Shown: piece by piece, positions 28,824-36,852 of the stretch | Layout of the letters: each line of letters starts with the position of its first letter | How positions within the stretch are numbered: position 1 is the first letter of the stretch | Assembly: GCA_963765285.1 (NCBI GenBank) | Contig: CAVXVR010000004.1 | Location: 744,001-808,000, forward strand | From: CAVWZH01 sp963765285 | GTDB lineage: Bacteria > Acidobacteriota > Terriglobia > Terriglobales > Acidobacteriaceae | DNA: 64,000 nt | Reading direction: 5' to 3' | Translations under genes and position numbers: made by a program | Notes under the pieces: model-generated | Told to the model about the DNA's origin: nothing | Seen by the model: the letters and a program-made list of their open reading frames with translations, nothing else | The model's database searches: none

Positions 28824-29795
28824 TCACTGTGCCACGAGCAGGTTCTCAGCAAAGGGCCATTCGTCGTCGATCCATTGCGAGTGGCAACGAAATCCGGTGG
28901 CCAGGGCGAGCTGAAGAATCTCGTGCTGGGAATACTTGTGACTGCTCTCGGTCCAGATGGTCTCGCCGGGTTCAAAGCTCACGGTTAGCCCCGCACTGGC
29001 AATTTTCACGGTTTGTTTTCGCCCCGAGAGCAAATGCATCTCGACGCTGCGGGCTTCAGGATTGAACCGCACCTGATGCTCAAAATGATCGAGGACGAAA
29101 TTGCCGCCGAGTTCGCGGTTGATGCGCGCCAGCAGGTTCAGGTTAAAGGCCGCCGTCACTCCCAATGAATCGTCGTAAGCGTCCAACAACTGGGGAATGG
29201 GCTTCATAAGATCGGTGCCCAACAAGAGCGCGTCGCCGGCCGCAAGGATGCGGCGCACTTCACGCAGAAAACTCACTCCCGCGGGCCGGTCAAAGTTTCC
29301 AATCGTACTTCCCAGGAAGAGCACCAGAATGTGCTCGCCTTCTTCGCGGCGGGCAGCAACTTCCAGCAGACCGTCGAGATATTCGCGCTCGAAACCAACG
29401 ATGCTGATCGAATCCATGTCTCCGAGTTCTCGGGCACACATGGCTAGGGCAGCGGGTGAAATTTCAATGGGGCAGTAGGACGCCTTGCGCTGCCGGTGCG
29501 AGAGCGCTTCAAGGATCCAACGCGTCTTCTTGCCGCTGCCGCTGCCCAGTTCCGCGACGATCAGTGGCTTGGGAAGCTCCTGCACGATCGCATAGGCATG
29601 GCGGCGCAGCAAACGCTCGTCGGCGCGAGTCAAGCCGTATTCCGGCAGCAGGCTGATGACTTCAAACAAAGCCGAGCCCACATCATCGTACAGATACTTC
29701 GAAGGCAGCTCTTTCTGGCCCCCACGGGCAAGCCCAGCGCGGACTTCCGCTGCAAACTCATATACCGGATCGGTCGTGATGGCATGCGTCAGCAT
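28824..29795 (-). CDS. egtD: L-histidine N-alpha-methyltransferase EgtD
   Basis: A 323-residue enzyme that trimethylates histidine to hercynine with three SAM, the first step of ergothioneine synthesis. Visible features are 'LPSKYLYDDVGSALFEVIS', 'YGLTRADERLLRRHA', the SAM loop 'VAELGSGSGKKTRWIL', 'YCPIEISPAAL', 'LFLGSTIGNF' and 'LLGTDLMKP'. The C-terminal 'TESSHKYSQHEI' lines the histidine site. The ATG at 29795 lies 13 bases after the egtB stop and has AAGGGG upstream; the longer frame runs back through egtB. Together with EgtB it makes the core pathway; a C-S lyase is not encoded nearby. Confidence 0.93.
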   Translation of the reverse strand: MLTHAITTDPVYEFAAEVRAGLARGGQKELPSKYLYDDVGSALFEVISLLPEYGLTRADERLLRRHAYAIVQELPKPLIVAELGSGSGKKTRWILEALSHRQRKASYCPIEISPAALAMCARELGDMDSISIVGFEREYLDGLLEVAARREEGEHILVLFLGSTIGNFDRPAGVSFLREVRRILAAGDALLLGTDLMKPIPQLLDAYDDSLGVTAAFNLNLLARINRELGGNFVLDHFEHQVRFNPEARSVEMHLLSGRKQTVKIASAGLTVSFEPGETIWTESSHKYSQHEILQLALATGFRCHSQWIDDEWPFAENLLVAQ

Positions 29796-29808
29796 GGAGA
29801 TCAGCCCC

Positions 29809-31155
29809 TTAGTTGCGCACGCAGCGAAAGCCTGCATACACATATTGATAGTGTGGTTGAAACCAGTTGCGAAACGAGCGGCGCAGCATGCGGGCGGCGG
29901 TGCGAGCTGAGCCACCCTTCATGACATAGTGTTTGCCGTCAAAGAAATCGGCGGAGTAACCGAGATAAAACGGAAACGGCTCGAATCCTGCAAACGGCGC
30001 GAACTGTGTGGACGTCCATTCCCAACCGTTGCCCAGAAGCCCGCCGACCCCGAACCCGCTGCTCCCTTCGGGAAACGCGCCCACCGAAACTGGATCCCAG
30101 GAATGAAAATCAAAGTTGCCCAGACTCGGATCGGGAGGTTGCGTGCCCCAGGGGTAGGGCTGGTCGAAGCCGTCCGCTGTAGAAAATGCGGCCCGGTGCC
30201 ACTGGGCTTCGGTGGGCAACGACTTCCCTGCCCAGCGCGCATATGCCGTCGCTTCCGCATGACTCACATAAACCGGCCAATCGCTGGGCAACGCAATCTC
30301 ATCGAACATAGTGAGCAGAAGCCAGCGTCCTGCCTCCTGCCGCCAGAACACCGGATGATGGATGTTGTGCCTGCTTTTCCACTCCCAATCCGAAGGGCTC
30401 CAAAATGCCGGGTTCTCATAACCACCCGCAGCCATGAACTCGAGGAACTGGCCATTGGTGGTCTTGAACTGGTCGATGGCAAAGGCTGGAACCGAAACTA
30501 CGTGCTGCTGAAATTCGTTGTCCCAGCCGAATTCTCCGCTTTCACGCGAGAGGCCAAGAGTCGTGGAGCCGGCGGGAATCTCGACCATTGCCGGCTTGAT
30601 GGGAATCGCAATCAGTTCGGGGCGTCCGGCTCGCCGGAGCTTGCGATCAATGGGCAATTGATGCAGCATGTAGGTCAGAGTCTCGGCGTGCATCAGCCGG
30701 TGCTCGATGGCCACGTTCAACAAGAGACTGGCCGGAAATTCCAGAGATTCAGCCTGGTTGTTGGCCAGACCTTCCAGAGCATCGTCGAGGGTCTCACGAA
30801 CCCGCCGCACATACTCATGAACTTGCTCCAGAGAGGGCCAATCGGAGGGCTGATCCGACGGAAGGCTTCCGCCGACAGGGTCGATTCCAAAAGCGAAAAG
30901 ACGATCGAATTCAGGATTAAACGACTTCAGCTCGAGCAGGCGCTCACGCAGCAGGTTCCAGTCGAACGATTCCAGGTGCCCGATATAGAAGACGATGCGA
31001 TGGCGCTCCGCGATGGGCCGCTCATAGAGGGAATCCGGCCGGACCAGATCGAACAATTCGTCGCTGCGGCGCCTGGCTTCAACTAGTTGCTCGATCAGTT
31101 CACGTTGGCCCGGAATTTCGCGTTGGCTCAGGACTTCACGCTGCGCGACATGCAT
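29809..31155 (-). CDS. egtB: Ergothioneine sulfoxide synthase EgtB
   Basis: A 448-residue non-haem iron enzyme that joins hercynine to a thiol donor with oxygen. The N-terminal DinB-like domain (~20-175) carries the iron motif HX3HXE in EHRLMHAET (~147-153). The C-terminal formylglycine-generating-enzyme-like domain (~190-448) has 'FGWDNEFQQHVVSVPAFAIDQFKTTNGQFLEF', 'LPTEAQWHRAAF', 'GNGWEWTST' and 'MKGGSARTAARMLRRSFRNWF'. The ATG has AGGAGG 7 bases upstream. It is transcribed ahead of egtD on the same strand. Whether Cys or gamma-Glu-Cys is the thiol cannot be told here. Confidence 0.93.
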   Translation of the reverse strand: MHVAQREVLSQREIPGQRELIEQLVEARRRSDELFDLVRPDSLYERPIAERHRIVFYIGHLESFDWNLLRERLLELKSFNPEFDRLFAFGIDPVGGSLPSDQPSDWPSLEQVHEYVRRVRETLDDALEGLANNQAESLEFPASLLLNVAIEHRLMHAETLTYMLHQLPIDRKLRRAGRPELIAIPIKPAMVEIPAGSTTLGLSRESGEFGWDNEFQQHVVSVPAFAIDQFKTTNGQFLEFMAAGGYENPAFWSPSDWEWKSRHNIHHPVFWRQEAGRWLLLTMFDEIALPSDWPVYVSHAEATAYARWAGKSLPTEAQWHRAAFSTADGFDQPYPWGTQPPDPSLGNFDFHSWDPVSVGAFPEGSSGFGVGGLLGNGWEWTSTQFAPFAGFEPFPFYLGYSADFFDGKHYVMKGGSARTAARMLRRSFRNWFQPHYQYVYAGFRCVRN

Positions 31156-31394
31156 CTTCTACCTCCTGGCATCCTATGGGATGCAAATTTACGAGAAGAC
31201 GTTACAGACCAGCCGCGAAACGGGACCGTCCGGATCGGCTGCACTCGAAGGGGCGCTTCATCATAGATGCCGATTTCGAGGAAGCGACTCAGGCTTTCTT
31301 CGGGGACCTGGATTTTTTCAACTGCTGCAGCCCATTCGTTCCATTAAGATAAGATGCTCAACCGACGCGGAGTTTAAGACAAAGGAGCCGGGAA

Positions 31395-31964
31395 ATGGAA
31401 GCGGGTCGTCCTTTGTTCATTCCTGTGATTCTTGGTACTACACGAATGGGCCGCATGAGCGAGCACGCCGCTGGGCTCGTCGCCGGAGAACTGCGCAAGC
31501 GCGAGGGCATTGAGACCGATCTCATCGATATCGCCCAGCTTCCTCTGCCCACGAACGACGCTGGCGAAGCCATCAAGCACGCCGCCTTTTCGGCCCTGGT
31601 GAACCGCTCGGACGCCCTGGTCATCATCTCACCCGAATACAATCACGGCTACTCCGGTCTCTTGAAGCATGTCCTGGACAGTTGCCTCAAGGAATACATT
31701 CACAAAGCTGTCGGAATCGTGGGTGTGTCGGCCGGGCCCTTTGGCGGAACGCGGTCGATTGAAAACTTGCTGCCTGTAATGCGGGAGCTCGGACTCGTCA
31801 CCATTTTCTGGGACGTGAATTTCTCCACGGTGCAGAATGCATTTGCCAAGGATGGCCGGTTGCTCGATGAGTCCTACATCAGGCGCATCGACAAGTTCTT
31901 GAAGGAACTTATCTGGATGGCCAAGACGCTGCGCCACGGCCGCGAGCAGATAGCCCTCGACTGA
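31395..31964 (+). CDS. NADPH-dependent FMN reductase
   Basis: A 189-residue flavodoxin-fold oxidoreductase. The FMN phosphate loop is 'ILGTTRMGRMSEHAA' and the isoalloxazine loop is 'IISPEYNHGYSGLLKHVLD', the family signature. It is cytosolic and probably dimeric. It may act as a quinone, chromate or azo reductase; the native substrate is unknown. AAGGAG lies 7 bases before the ATG. A small zinc-ribbon gene follows after 15 bases and may share the transcript. Confidence 0.9.
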   Translation: MEAGRPLFIPVILGTTRMGRMSEHAAGLVAGELRKREGIETDLIDIAQLPLPTNDAGEAIKHAAFSALVNRSDALVIISPEYNHGYSGLLKHVLDSCLKEYIHKAVGIVGVSAGPFGGTRSIENLLPVMRELGLVTIFWDVNFSTVQNAFAKDGRLLDESYIRRIDKFLKELIWMAKTLRHGREQIALD

Positions 31965-31979
31965 TCTCTGGAGGCACCC

Positions 31980-32170
31980 ATGGGCGCCATTTCGAGCACT
32001 CACAAAATGATTTGTCCGCGCTGCGGGGCTCAGATGAATCACCACGCCGACAAGCTGCTGCGTGCGGTCGACCAGGAGGGCGCGGGCAGATCGATCTCAG
32101 TCTGGGTGGAGTGCTCGAGGAGTTTCATACTTGCCCTAATTGTGGTTATGGCGACTCGCGCCACGCGTAG
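31980..32170 (+). CDS. Small zinc-ribbon protein, one frameshift
   Basis: Restoring one base near 32083-32088 (GCG-GGG-CAG) joins two short frames into a 63-residue protein with two zinc knuckles, CPRCGAQM near residue 12 and CPNCGYGD near residue 53. A Gly/Leu/Glu linker (QIDLSLGGVLEEFHT) joins them. It ends in TAG at 32168. The uncorrected frame instead runs on into the DUF3467 gene, which is an artefact. The gene lies between the FMN reductase and DUF3467 genes. A nucleic-acid or protein adaptor role is possible, but no function is known. Confidence 0.65.
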
Positions 32171-32258
32171 ACTACGTCCCGCAACATCCGGCGAAAGTCC
32201 GGGCCGTCCGACTTCACGCTTTCCTTATTCTTCCCGCTGCCGCTACACTGTTGGCTCT

Positions 32259-32555
32259 ATGTCAAACCAAGCACAGCCCAACATCAAGCTGGTGAACGCT
32301 CCCGATTATCGCGAGAACTACGCCAACAGCGTGCAGGTGCGGGTCAACGTCTGGGATTTCTTTCTGGTCTTTGGCACTTTGCAGCAGCAGAGCGAAACTC
32401 AGGTGGAAGTCCGTAACTTCCAGGGCATTTATCTGAGCCCGCAGCAGGCCAAGGCGCTGATGGCCATTTTGCAGCAGAACGTCGCCGGATACGAAAGCAC
32501 CTTTGGCGAGATCAAGCTCGATCCTCGCATGATGGCGCCGGGGCCGGTGCACTAG
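32259..32555 (+). CDS. DUF3467 domain protein
   Basis: A 98-residue protein with the DUF3467 pattern: 'YRENYANSVQVRVNVWDFFLVFG', then 'VEVRNFQGIYLSPQQAKALMAILQQNVAGYESTFGEI'. It is a small beta-sheet plus helix and has no signal peptide. The function is unknown; members may form oligomers. The ATG at 32259 fits the domain boundary. Its TAG stop abuts the ATG of the glycosyltransferase gene (no gap), so translation of the two is coupled. Confidence 0.88.
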   Translation: MSNQAQPNIKLVNAPDYRENYANSVQVRVNVWDFFLVFGTLQQQSETQVEVRNFQGIYLSPQQAKALMAILQQNVAGYESTFGEIKLDPRMMAPGPVH

Positions 32556-34151
32556 ATGACCGGCGGGGCTCGTAGTCCCCAGCCACGCGCGGTTGCGTCG
32601 GCGCTCGTCTTTCCCTTGCTGCTGGTGGCGTTGTTTCTGACCCACGCGCCTCTGCTGCGGCTGCCGTATTTCTGGGACGAAGCCGGCTACTACATTCCCG
32701 CCGCGCGCGATCTGCTGCTCACCGGCAGCCTGATTCCTCAAACCACGATTTCGAACGCGCACCCTCCGCTGGTGATGGCGTATCTCGCGCTTTGCTGGAA
32801 ACTGGCAGGCTTCGCGCCTGAGGTGACCCGGGCTGCCATGCTGGTGGTCGCGGCCTTCGCTCTGCTCGGCCTATTTCGCCTCGGACGAAGCATTGCGAAC
32901 CTCAAAGTCGCGGCAGTTTCGACTTTGCTCACCGCGATTTATCCGGTTTTCTTTGCCCAGAGTTCTCTCGCTCACGTGGATCTGGCCGCAGCCGGACTGA
33001 TCTTTTGGGGACTCGGCACCTACGTTAAGGACGAATACAAGGCCGCGGTCTTCTGGTTTTCTCTCGCCGTACTAGCGAAGGAAACTGCGATCCTCGTGCC
33101 CGTGGCGCTGTTTGTCTGGGGAATCTTTTCGCGATTTCGTAGCGCCGCCGTCTCGGCGGCGTTTCGCCGGCCGGAGGCCGGCGCTACGATTTTGATTCCT
33201 GTCATTCCCCTTACTCTCTGGTATGCCTATCACTACCACCGCACGGGCTTTATCTTCGGCAACCCGGAATTCTTCCGCTACAACGTGGAAGCCACGTTGC
33301 ATCCGGTACGCATTCTGCTGGCCGGCATGCTGCGGCTGTGGCAGACCGTTGGCTACCTGAATCTCTCCTTGCTCACGTTGGCCGCTCTATTTGCCATGTG
33401 GCTTCCACCGTTGAAGGACGAAGGACAAGACCGCCCGCGCATCGCGCTCGACATTCAATTCGCCTTTCTCTCGATCATTGTCGTCCATGTTCTGGCTTTG
33501 TCGGTCGTAGGCGGCGCCGTTCTGGCGCGCTACATGCTTCCGGTGGTTCCGCTGGTAATCGTAGTTTGCGTTTCCACGCTGTGGAGGAGAGTGCGGATGT
33601 GGAGCGGCGTGGCGGCGATCGTGGCTCTGGGATTCATCGCCGGGCTTTTCGTCAATCCTCCCTATGGATTTTCCATCGAGGACAATCTGGCCTATCGCGA
33701 TTACATAGTGCTGCACCAGCACGCCGAGCAGTTTCTCGAGGCGCGCCATCCCAATTCGCGAGTGCTGAGCGCGTGGCCTGCGAGCGATGAGCTCACTCAC
33801 CCCTATCTCGGCTACATAACCCGTCCCATGCGAGTCGTGCGCATTGAGAATTTCACCGTAGAGCAACTCGCGCTTGCTTCGGAACTCCGTTCCAGCTTTG
33901 ATATGGCGCTTGTGTTCTCCAGCAAACTCGAGCCGTCGCACCCGCTTTTTGAACGCTGGAGACTGTGGCAGGAATGGAAGAGGCGGTATTTCGGCTATTA
34001 CCGCGATGTTCCTCCGGCCGCTGCGGCACAGCTTCTCGGCGGGCGGCTTGTCTACACCGAAGCGCGCAAAGGGCAGTGGATCGGCGTGATCGAGATGGAG
34101 CGAGAGTATGAGGCCAAGGCATCGCCGGTGCCCAAAAGCCCCTCACGTTAG
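32556..34151 (+). CDS. GT39/ArnT-like membrane glycosyltransferase
   Basis: A 531-residue integral membrane protein with about ten TM helices. The first periplasmic loop carries the catalytic acidic pair in 'YFWDEAGYYIPAARDLL', as in dolichyl/polyprenyl-phosphate mannosyltransferases and ArnT, and it is followed by 'NAHPPLVMAYLAL'. The C-terminal ~110 residues form a soluble domain. It transfers a sugar from a lipid-phosphate donor to lipid or protein on the outer face; the acceptor is unknown. Residues ~195-211 (RSAAVSAAFRRPEAGAT), in a loop between helices, are encoded by an interspersed repeat element (33139-33188). Coupled to the DUF3467 gene upstream. Confidence 0.85.
   Translation: MTGGARSPQPRAVASALVFPLLLVALFLTHAPLLRLPYFWDEAGYYIPAARDLLLTGSLIPQTTISNAHPPLVMAYLALCWKLAGFAPEVTRAAMLVVAAFALLGLFRLGRSIANLKVAAVSTLLTAIYPVFFAQSSLAHVDLAAAGLIFWGLGTYVKDEYKAAVFWFSLAVLAKETAILVPVALFVWGIFSRFRSAAVSAAFRRPEAGATILIPVIPLTLWYAYHYHRTGFIFGNPEFFRYNVEATLHPVRILLAGMLRLWQTVGYLNLSLLTLAALFAMWLPPLKDEGQDRPRIALDIQFAFLSIIVVHVLALSVVGGAVLARYMLPVVPLVIVVCVSTLWRRVRMWSGVAAIVALGFIAGLFVNPPYGFSIEDNLAYRDYIVLHQHAEQFLEARHPNSRVLSAWPASDELTHPYLGYITRPMRVVRIENFTVEQLALASELRSSFDMALVFSSKLEPSHPLFERWRLWQEWKRRYFGYYRDVPPAAAAQLLGGRLVYTEARKGQWIGVIEMEREYEAKASPVPKSPSR
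33139..33188. repeat. Interspersed palindromic element inside the glycosyltransferase gene
   Basis: The outer arms GTAGCGCC and GGCGCTAC enclose two hairpins, GCCGCC-GTCTC-GGCGGC and GCCGGCC-GGA-GGCCGGC. A close copy lies at 43441-43489 in an intergenic position. Here the element is read in frame and adds 17 codons without a stop. Confidence 0.85.
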
Positions 34152-34181
34152 CAGTGATGCCTTCATCGCCGGAGATGTTTA

Positions 34182-35309
34182 TTAAGACCCGGCCATCAGG
34201 TGGCACGAGTAGGTCTTCACTACCAGCCAAATCTGCTGTTGTGGCCGGAGGGCCAGAGAATCGCGCGCCGCCAGCGTGAGATGAACTTCCACCTCGACGC
34301 CGCCGCAGTCGACTTTCGCCACGATCATGACATCGCGCTGGGTGAGCGAAACCATGCGCCCGGGGATCAGGTTGCGCGCGCTCAGTCCATGCGGCTCAAG
34401 CGTGCTTAGCAAAATGTCTCCCGCGCGAATTCCCACGCGCAAGGCGCTCCCTACCTCCGCTCGCACCAGAGGAGTTTCGAGTTCAACCTTGCCGCGAGCA
34501 AGCCGGCAAGTCATAGTGCCGCGGTCTTGGTGTACAGCAATCACCGTCGCATCGAAGATATTCTCATAGCCCGCCAGTTGAGCGATGGTTTCCTCCCGCG
34601 GCGCGGTCATCACCTCATGCGGCGTGCCCTGCGCGATGATGCGGCCTGCGGCCAGTGCGATTACCCGATCCCCCAGAGCGAACACCTCTTCACGCGTATG
34701 CGTGACGTAGAGAATCGGGATATTGTGCGCCTGATTCCATAATCGCAGGTCGTCAATGATTTTAGATTTCGTCGCGGAGTCCAGCCCCGCCAGCGGCTCA
34801 TCGAGCAGCAACACGCACGGATCGGTCACCAGGGCGCGAGCCAGGGCGACCCTCTGTCGCTCACCACCGGAAATCTCTCGCGGTTTACGCTCCCGCAGAT
34901 GCGCGATGCGAAACGACTCCAGAATCGCCGCGCTCTTCCGGCGGCGTTCGTCGGCCGGGAGAGAGGCCAACCCGTACTGCACATTTTCCTCCGCGCTCAG
35001 ATGGGGAAACAGGGCCAGGTCCTGAAACACATACCCCACCCGCCGAGCCTGGGGCGAAGAGTCCATTCCCCTGGCGCTATCGAATATCGTCTTCTGCGCA
35101 ATCGCGATCTGGCCGTCGTCCGGTGTGGTGAGGCCGGCGATGCAATCGAGCAGCGTGGTCTTCCCTGCCCCGGATGGGCCAAACAGAATCGTGATGCCCG
35201 GCGGCGCGGAAAAAGCCACCAACAACTCAAACTCACCGTCGGGGACGAAGCGTTTGCGCAAGCGGACAGAAAGGCCCGTGGGTGAAGGAGGCCTTATTTC
35301 CACGGCCAC
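34182..35309 (-). CDS. modC: Molybdate ABC transporter ATP-binding protein ModC
   Basis: A 375-residue ATPase. Walker A is GPSGAGKTT (~residue 44), the Q-loop 'FQDLALFPHLS', the signature ISGGERQRVALARAL, Walker B VLLLDEPLAGLD and the H-loop 'ILYVTHTREE'. The C-terminal ~130 residues hold a TOBE/MOP domain ('SARNLIPGRMVSLTQRDVMIVAKVDCGGVEVEVHLT') that binds molybdate or tungstate, which separates it from sulfate CysA. The start is GTG at 35309 or 35303, overlapping the end of modB, so the proteins are made together. Confidence 0.92.
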   Translation of the reverse strand: MAVEIRPPSPTGLSVRLRKRFVPDGEFELLVAFSAPPGITILFGPSGAGKTTLLDCIAGLTTPDDGQIAIAQKTIFDSARGMDSSPQARRVGYVFQDLALFPHLSAEENVQYGLASLPADERRRKSAAILESFRIAHLRERKPREISGGERQRVALARALVTDPCVLLLDEPLAGLDSATKSKIIDDLRLWNQAHNIPILYVTHTREEVFALGDRVIALAAGRIIAQGTPHEVMTAPREETIAQLAGYENIFDATVIAVHQDRGTMTCRLARGKVELETPLVRAEVGSALRVGIRAGDILLSTLEPHGLSARNLIPGRMVSLTQRDVMIVAKVDCGGVEVEVHLTLAARDSLALRPQQQIWLVVKTYSCHLMAGS

Positions 35310-35968
35310 ACCCCCCAGTTCCTGCGATTGAGACCGTAGACCAGAGAGAGCAGCACAAAAGAAATCGCAAATAAAACTAGAGCGGTGGTATTCGCGCTGG
35401 CATAGTCGAGCGCCTGCACCTTGTCGTAGATATCGATCGAAACTGTGCGCGTGACGTCGGGAATGTTCCCACCCACCATCAGCACCACGCCAAACTCGCC
35501 CATGGTGTGAGCGAAGCTCAGGGCCAGGCCCGTGACAAACCCGGGAATAGAAAGAGGAAAAATCACCCGGAAGAATGTACGCAGGCGTGAAGCGCCTAGC
35601 GTTGCCGAGGCAGCCAGCAGCCGGGCATCGACAGTGGCGAACGAAGCGGCAAAAGGCTGCACCGCAAAGGGCAGGCTGTAAATGATCGAGCCGATCACCA
35701 GGCCTTCAAAGGTGAAGGCTAGAGTGTGCCCAGTGAGCGCCTGCCATCCCCGACCCAGCGGGCTGCGCGGCCCCAGTGCCAACAGAACATAGAAACCCAG
35801 CACGGTCGGGGGCAACACGATGGGCAACGAGACCACGGCTTCGGCCAGGAATTTCCAGCGCCACCGGGAGTAGGCGATCCAGTACGCAATCGGCAGGCCA
35901 AGCACCGCCAACACCAATGCAACCAGCGCGGCCAGTTGCAGAGTCAGCCGGAATGCCTGCCAATCCAT
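35294..35968 (-). CDS. modB: Molybdate ABC transporter permease ModB
   Basis: A 224-residue inner-membrane permease with about five TM helices. It contains 'LPIVLPPTVLGFYVLLALGPRSPLGRGWQ', characteristic of ModB, and the EAA loop 'AASATLGASRLRTFFRVIFPLSIPGFVTGLALSFAHTMGEFGVVLMVGGNIP'. The ATG at 35968 is favoured: GAGG lies 10 bases upstream, and the helix starts right after it; TTG 35995 would add nine residues. It overlaps modC by ~16 bases. No modA lies upstream: the next 170 bases hold only a repeat and the following gene reads the other way. Confidence 0.92.
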   Translation of the reverse strand: MDWQAFRLTLQLAALVALVLAVLGLPIAYWIAYSRWRWKFLAEAVVSLPIVLPPTVLGFYVLLALGPRSPLGRGWQALTGHTLAFTFEGLVIGSIIYSLPFAVQPFAASFATVDARLLAASATLGASRLRTFFRVIFPLSIPGFVTGLALSFAHTMGEFGVVLMVGGNIPDVTRTVSIDIYDKVQALDYASANTTALVLFAISFVLLSLVYGLNRRNWGVWPWK

Positions 35969-36066
35969 TTGGTGTTTCCTCGGGCCGTAATTCAATGGAG
36001 CGGAATGCCGTAGCGCCGCATTCTATCTGCAATGAGTTTGGAGCGGAAATGCGTCTTTTGCCCTTC

Positions 36067-36098
36067 TAGTGTCCTCCGTGTCCTCTGTGGTGAAAAAC
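36067..36098. repeat. Half-copy of the 'GTGTCCTCTGTGGT' repeat family
   Basis: TAGTGTCCTCCGTGTCCTCTGTGGTGAAAAAC matches one arm of the family at 14269-14374. The opposite arm is missing, so this copy cannot form the large hairpin. Confidence 0.6.
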
Positions 36099-36164
36099 TC
36101 GATGTTCATTCGTCACAGCTTTATGAGCGCCGGTTTTCATAGCATGGAGTCTGCGAGGTGCGCT

Positions 36165-36530
36165 ATGGAAATTGAAGATGCTCTGAAAATCATTCGGGCC
36201 CTGGCCAATGGAACGAACCCGGAATCCGGAGAAGCGCTGGAAACCGGCTCCGTCTGCCGGCAGCCGCAAACTGTGAAGGCACTCAACCGCGCCATTTCTA
36301 CGCTAGTCGACGCACGCGGCCGGGAAACCAAGCGGCCGATGAACGCTTTTCGCACCTGGACTCGCACGGAAGACGCGCAGGTCTGCGAGGAAGTGCGCAA
36401 CGGGATGGATTTCCGCGAGATTGCTAAACTCCACAACCGAACCGTGCCCGGAATCGTGGCTCGGCTGGTAAAGCTCGGCGAGATCGCGCCGCAGCGGCAA
36501 CGGTCAGCGACGCCCAATCAGGCGGCTTAG
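36165..36530 (+). CDS. Conserved hypothetical protein with C-terminal HTH-like segment
   Basis: A 121-residue cytoplasmic protein. The N-terminal half 'EDALKIIRALANGTNPESGEAL ... QTVKALNRAISTLVD' resembles a short module common in proteobacterial and acidobacterial hypothetical proteins. The C-terminal half 'WTRTEDAQVCEEVRNGMDFREIAKLHNRTVPGIVARLVKLGEI' looks like a Myb/SANT- or sigma-like helix-turn-helix. ATG 36165 is chosen for GCGAGG 7 bases upstream; ATG 36144 is also possible. A DNA-binding role is inferred only. Confidence 0.65.
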   Translation: MEIEDALKIIRALANGTNPESGEALETGSVCRQPQTVKALNRAISTLVDARGRETKRPMNAFRTWTRTEDAQVCEEVRNGMDFREIAKLHNRTVPGIVARLVKLGEIAPQRQRSATPNQAA

Positions 36531-36852
36531 AGCTGAGACTGCAAGCCAGGAAAGGAGATAGCCTTGTCAAGACCTGGAACTTGAACAATTTCTGCCAACT
36601 ATCTCAATTGAATGGAAATATAAACCGCGGCGTCATGTCCCATTCACCCCTCCGGAATTGCTATTCTGGAAGTAGGGTGGGAGTTGAGACACCCGCGGCG
36701 CCTGTCCACTTTCGAGTAGTCCACCGCAGTGGAGCTGGTGGCACGAACCGAGTCCCGTTTAGACACAACCAGAAAACCTAACCAAGCTTCGTCACAGCCG
36801 CACAGCCGGGGCGCGTGGTAGTGGTGTGTTCCTGACTCTGAGGTTCCGACTC
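36531..36852. other. Intergenic region, no feature seen
   Basis: About 320 bases between the HTH-like gene and the BNR/Ig giant gene. It is locally AT-richer ('GAACAATTTCTGCCAACTATC', 'GGAAATATAAACC'), so it probably contains the promoter of the giant gene, but I see no convincing -35/-10 pair, riboswitch or small gene. Confidence 0.5.

Noticed and set aside
31176..31352. A 58-codon plus-strand ORF (MGCKFTRRRY... ending FVPLR) between egtB and the FMN reductase
   Set aside because: It has a fairly protein-like second half (FEEATQAFFGDLDFF) but no ribosome-binding site, and the start overlaps the region read by egtB regulatory sequence. No recognisable family, so it is not listed.
36531..36852. 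Search for a c-di-GMP or cobalamin riboswitch before the giant BNR/Ig gene
   Set aside because: No conserved core motif was found by eye.
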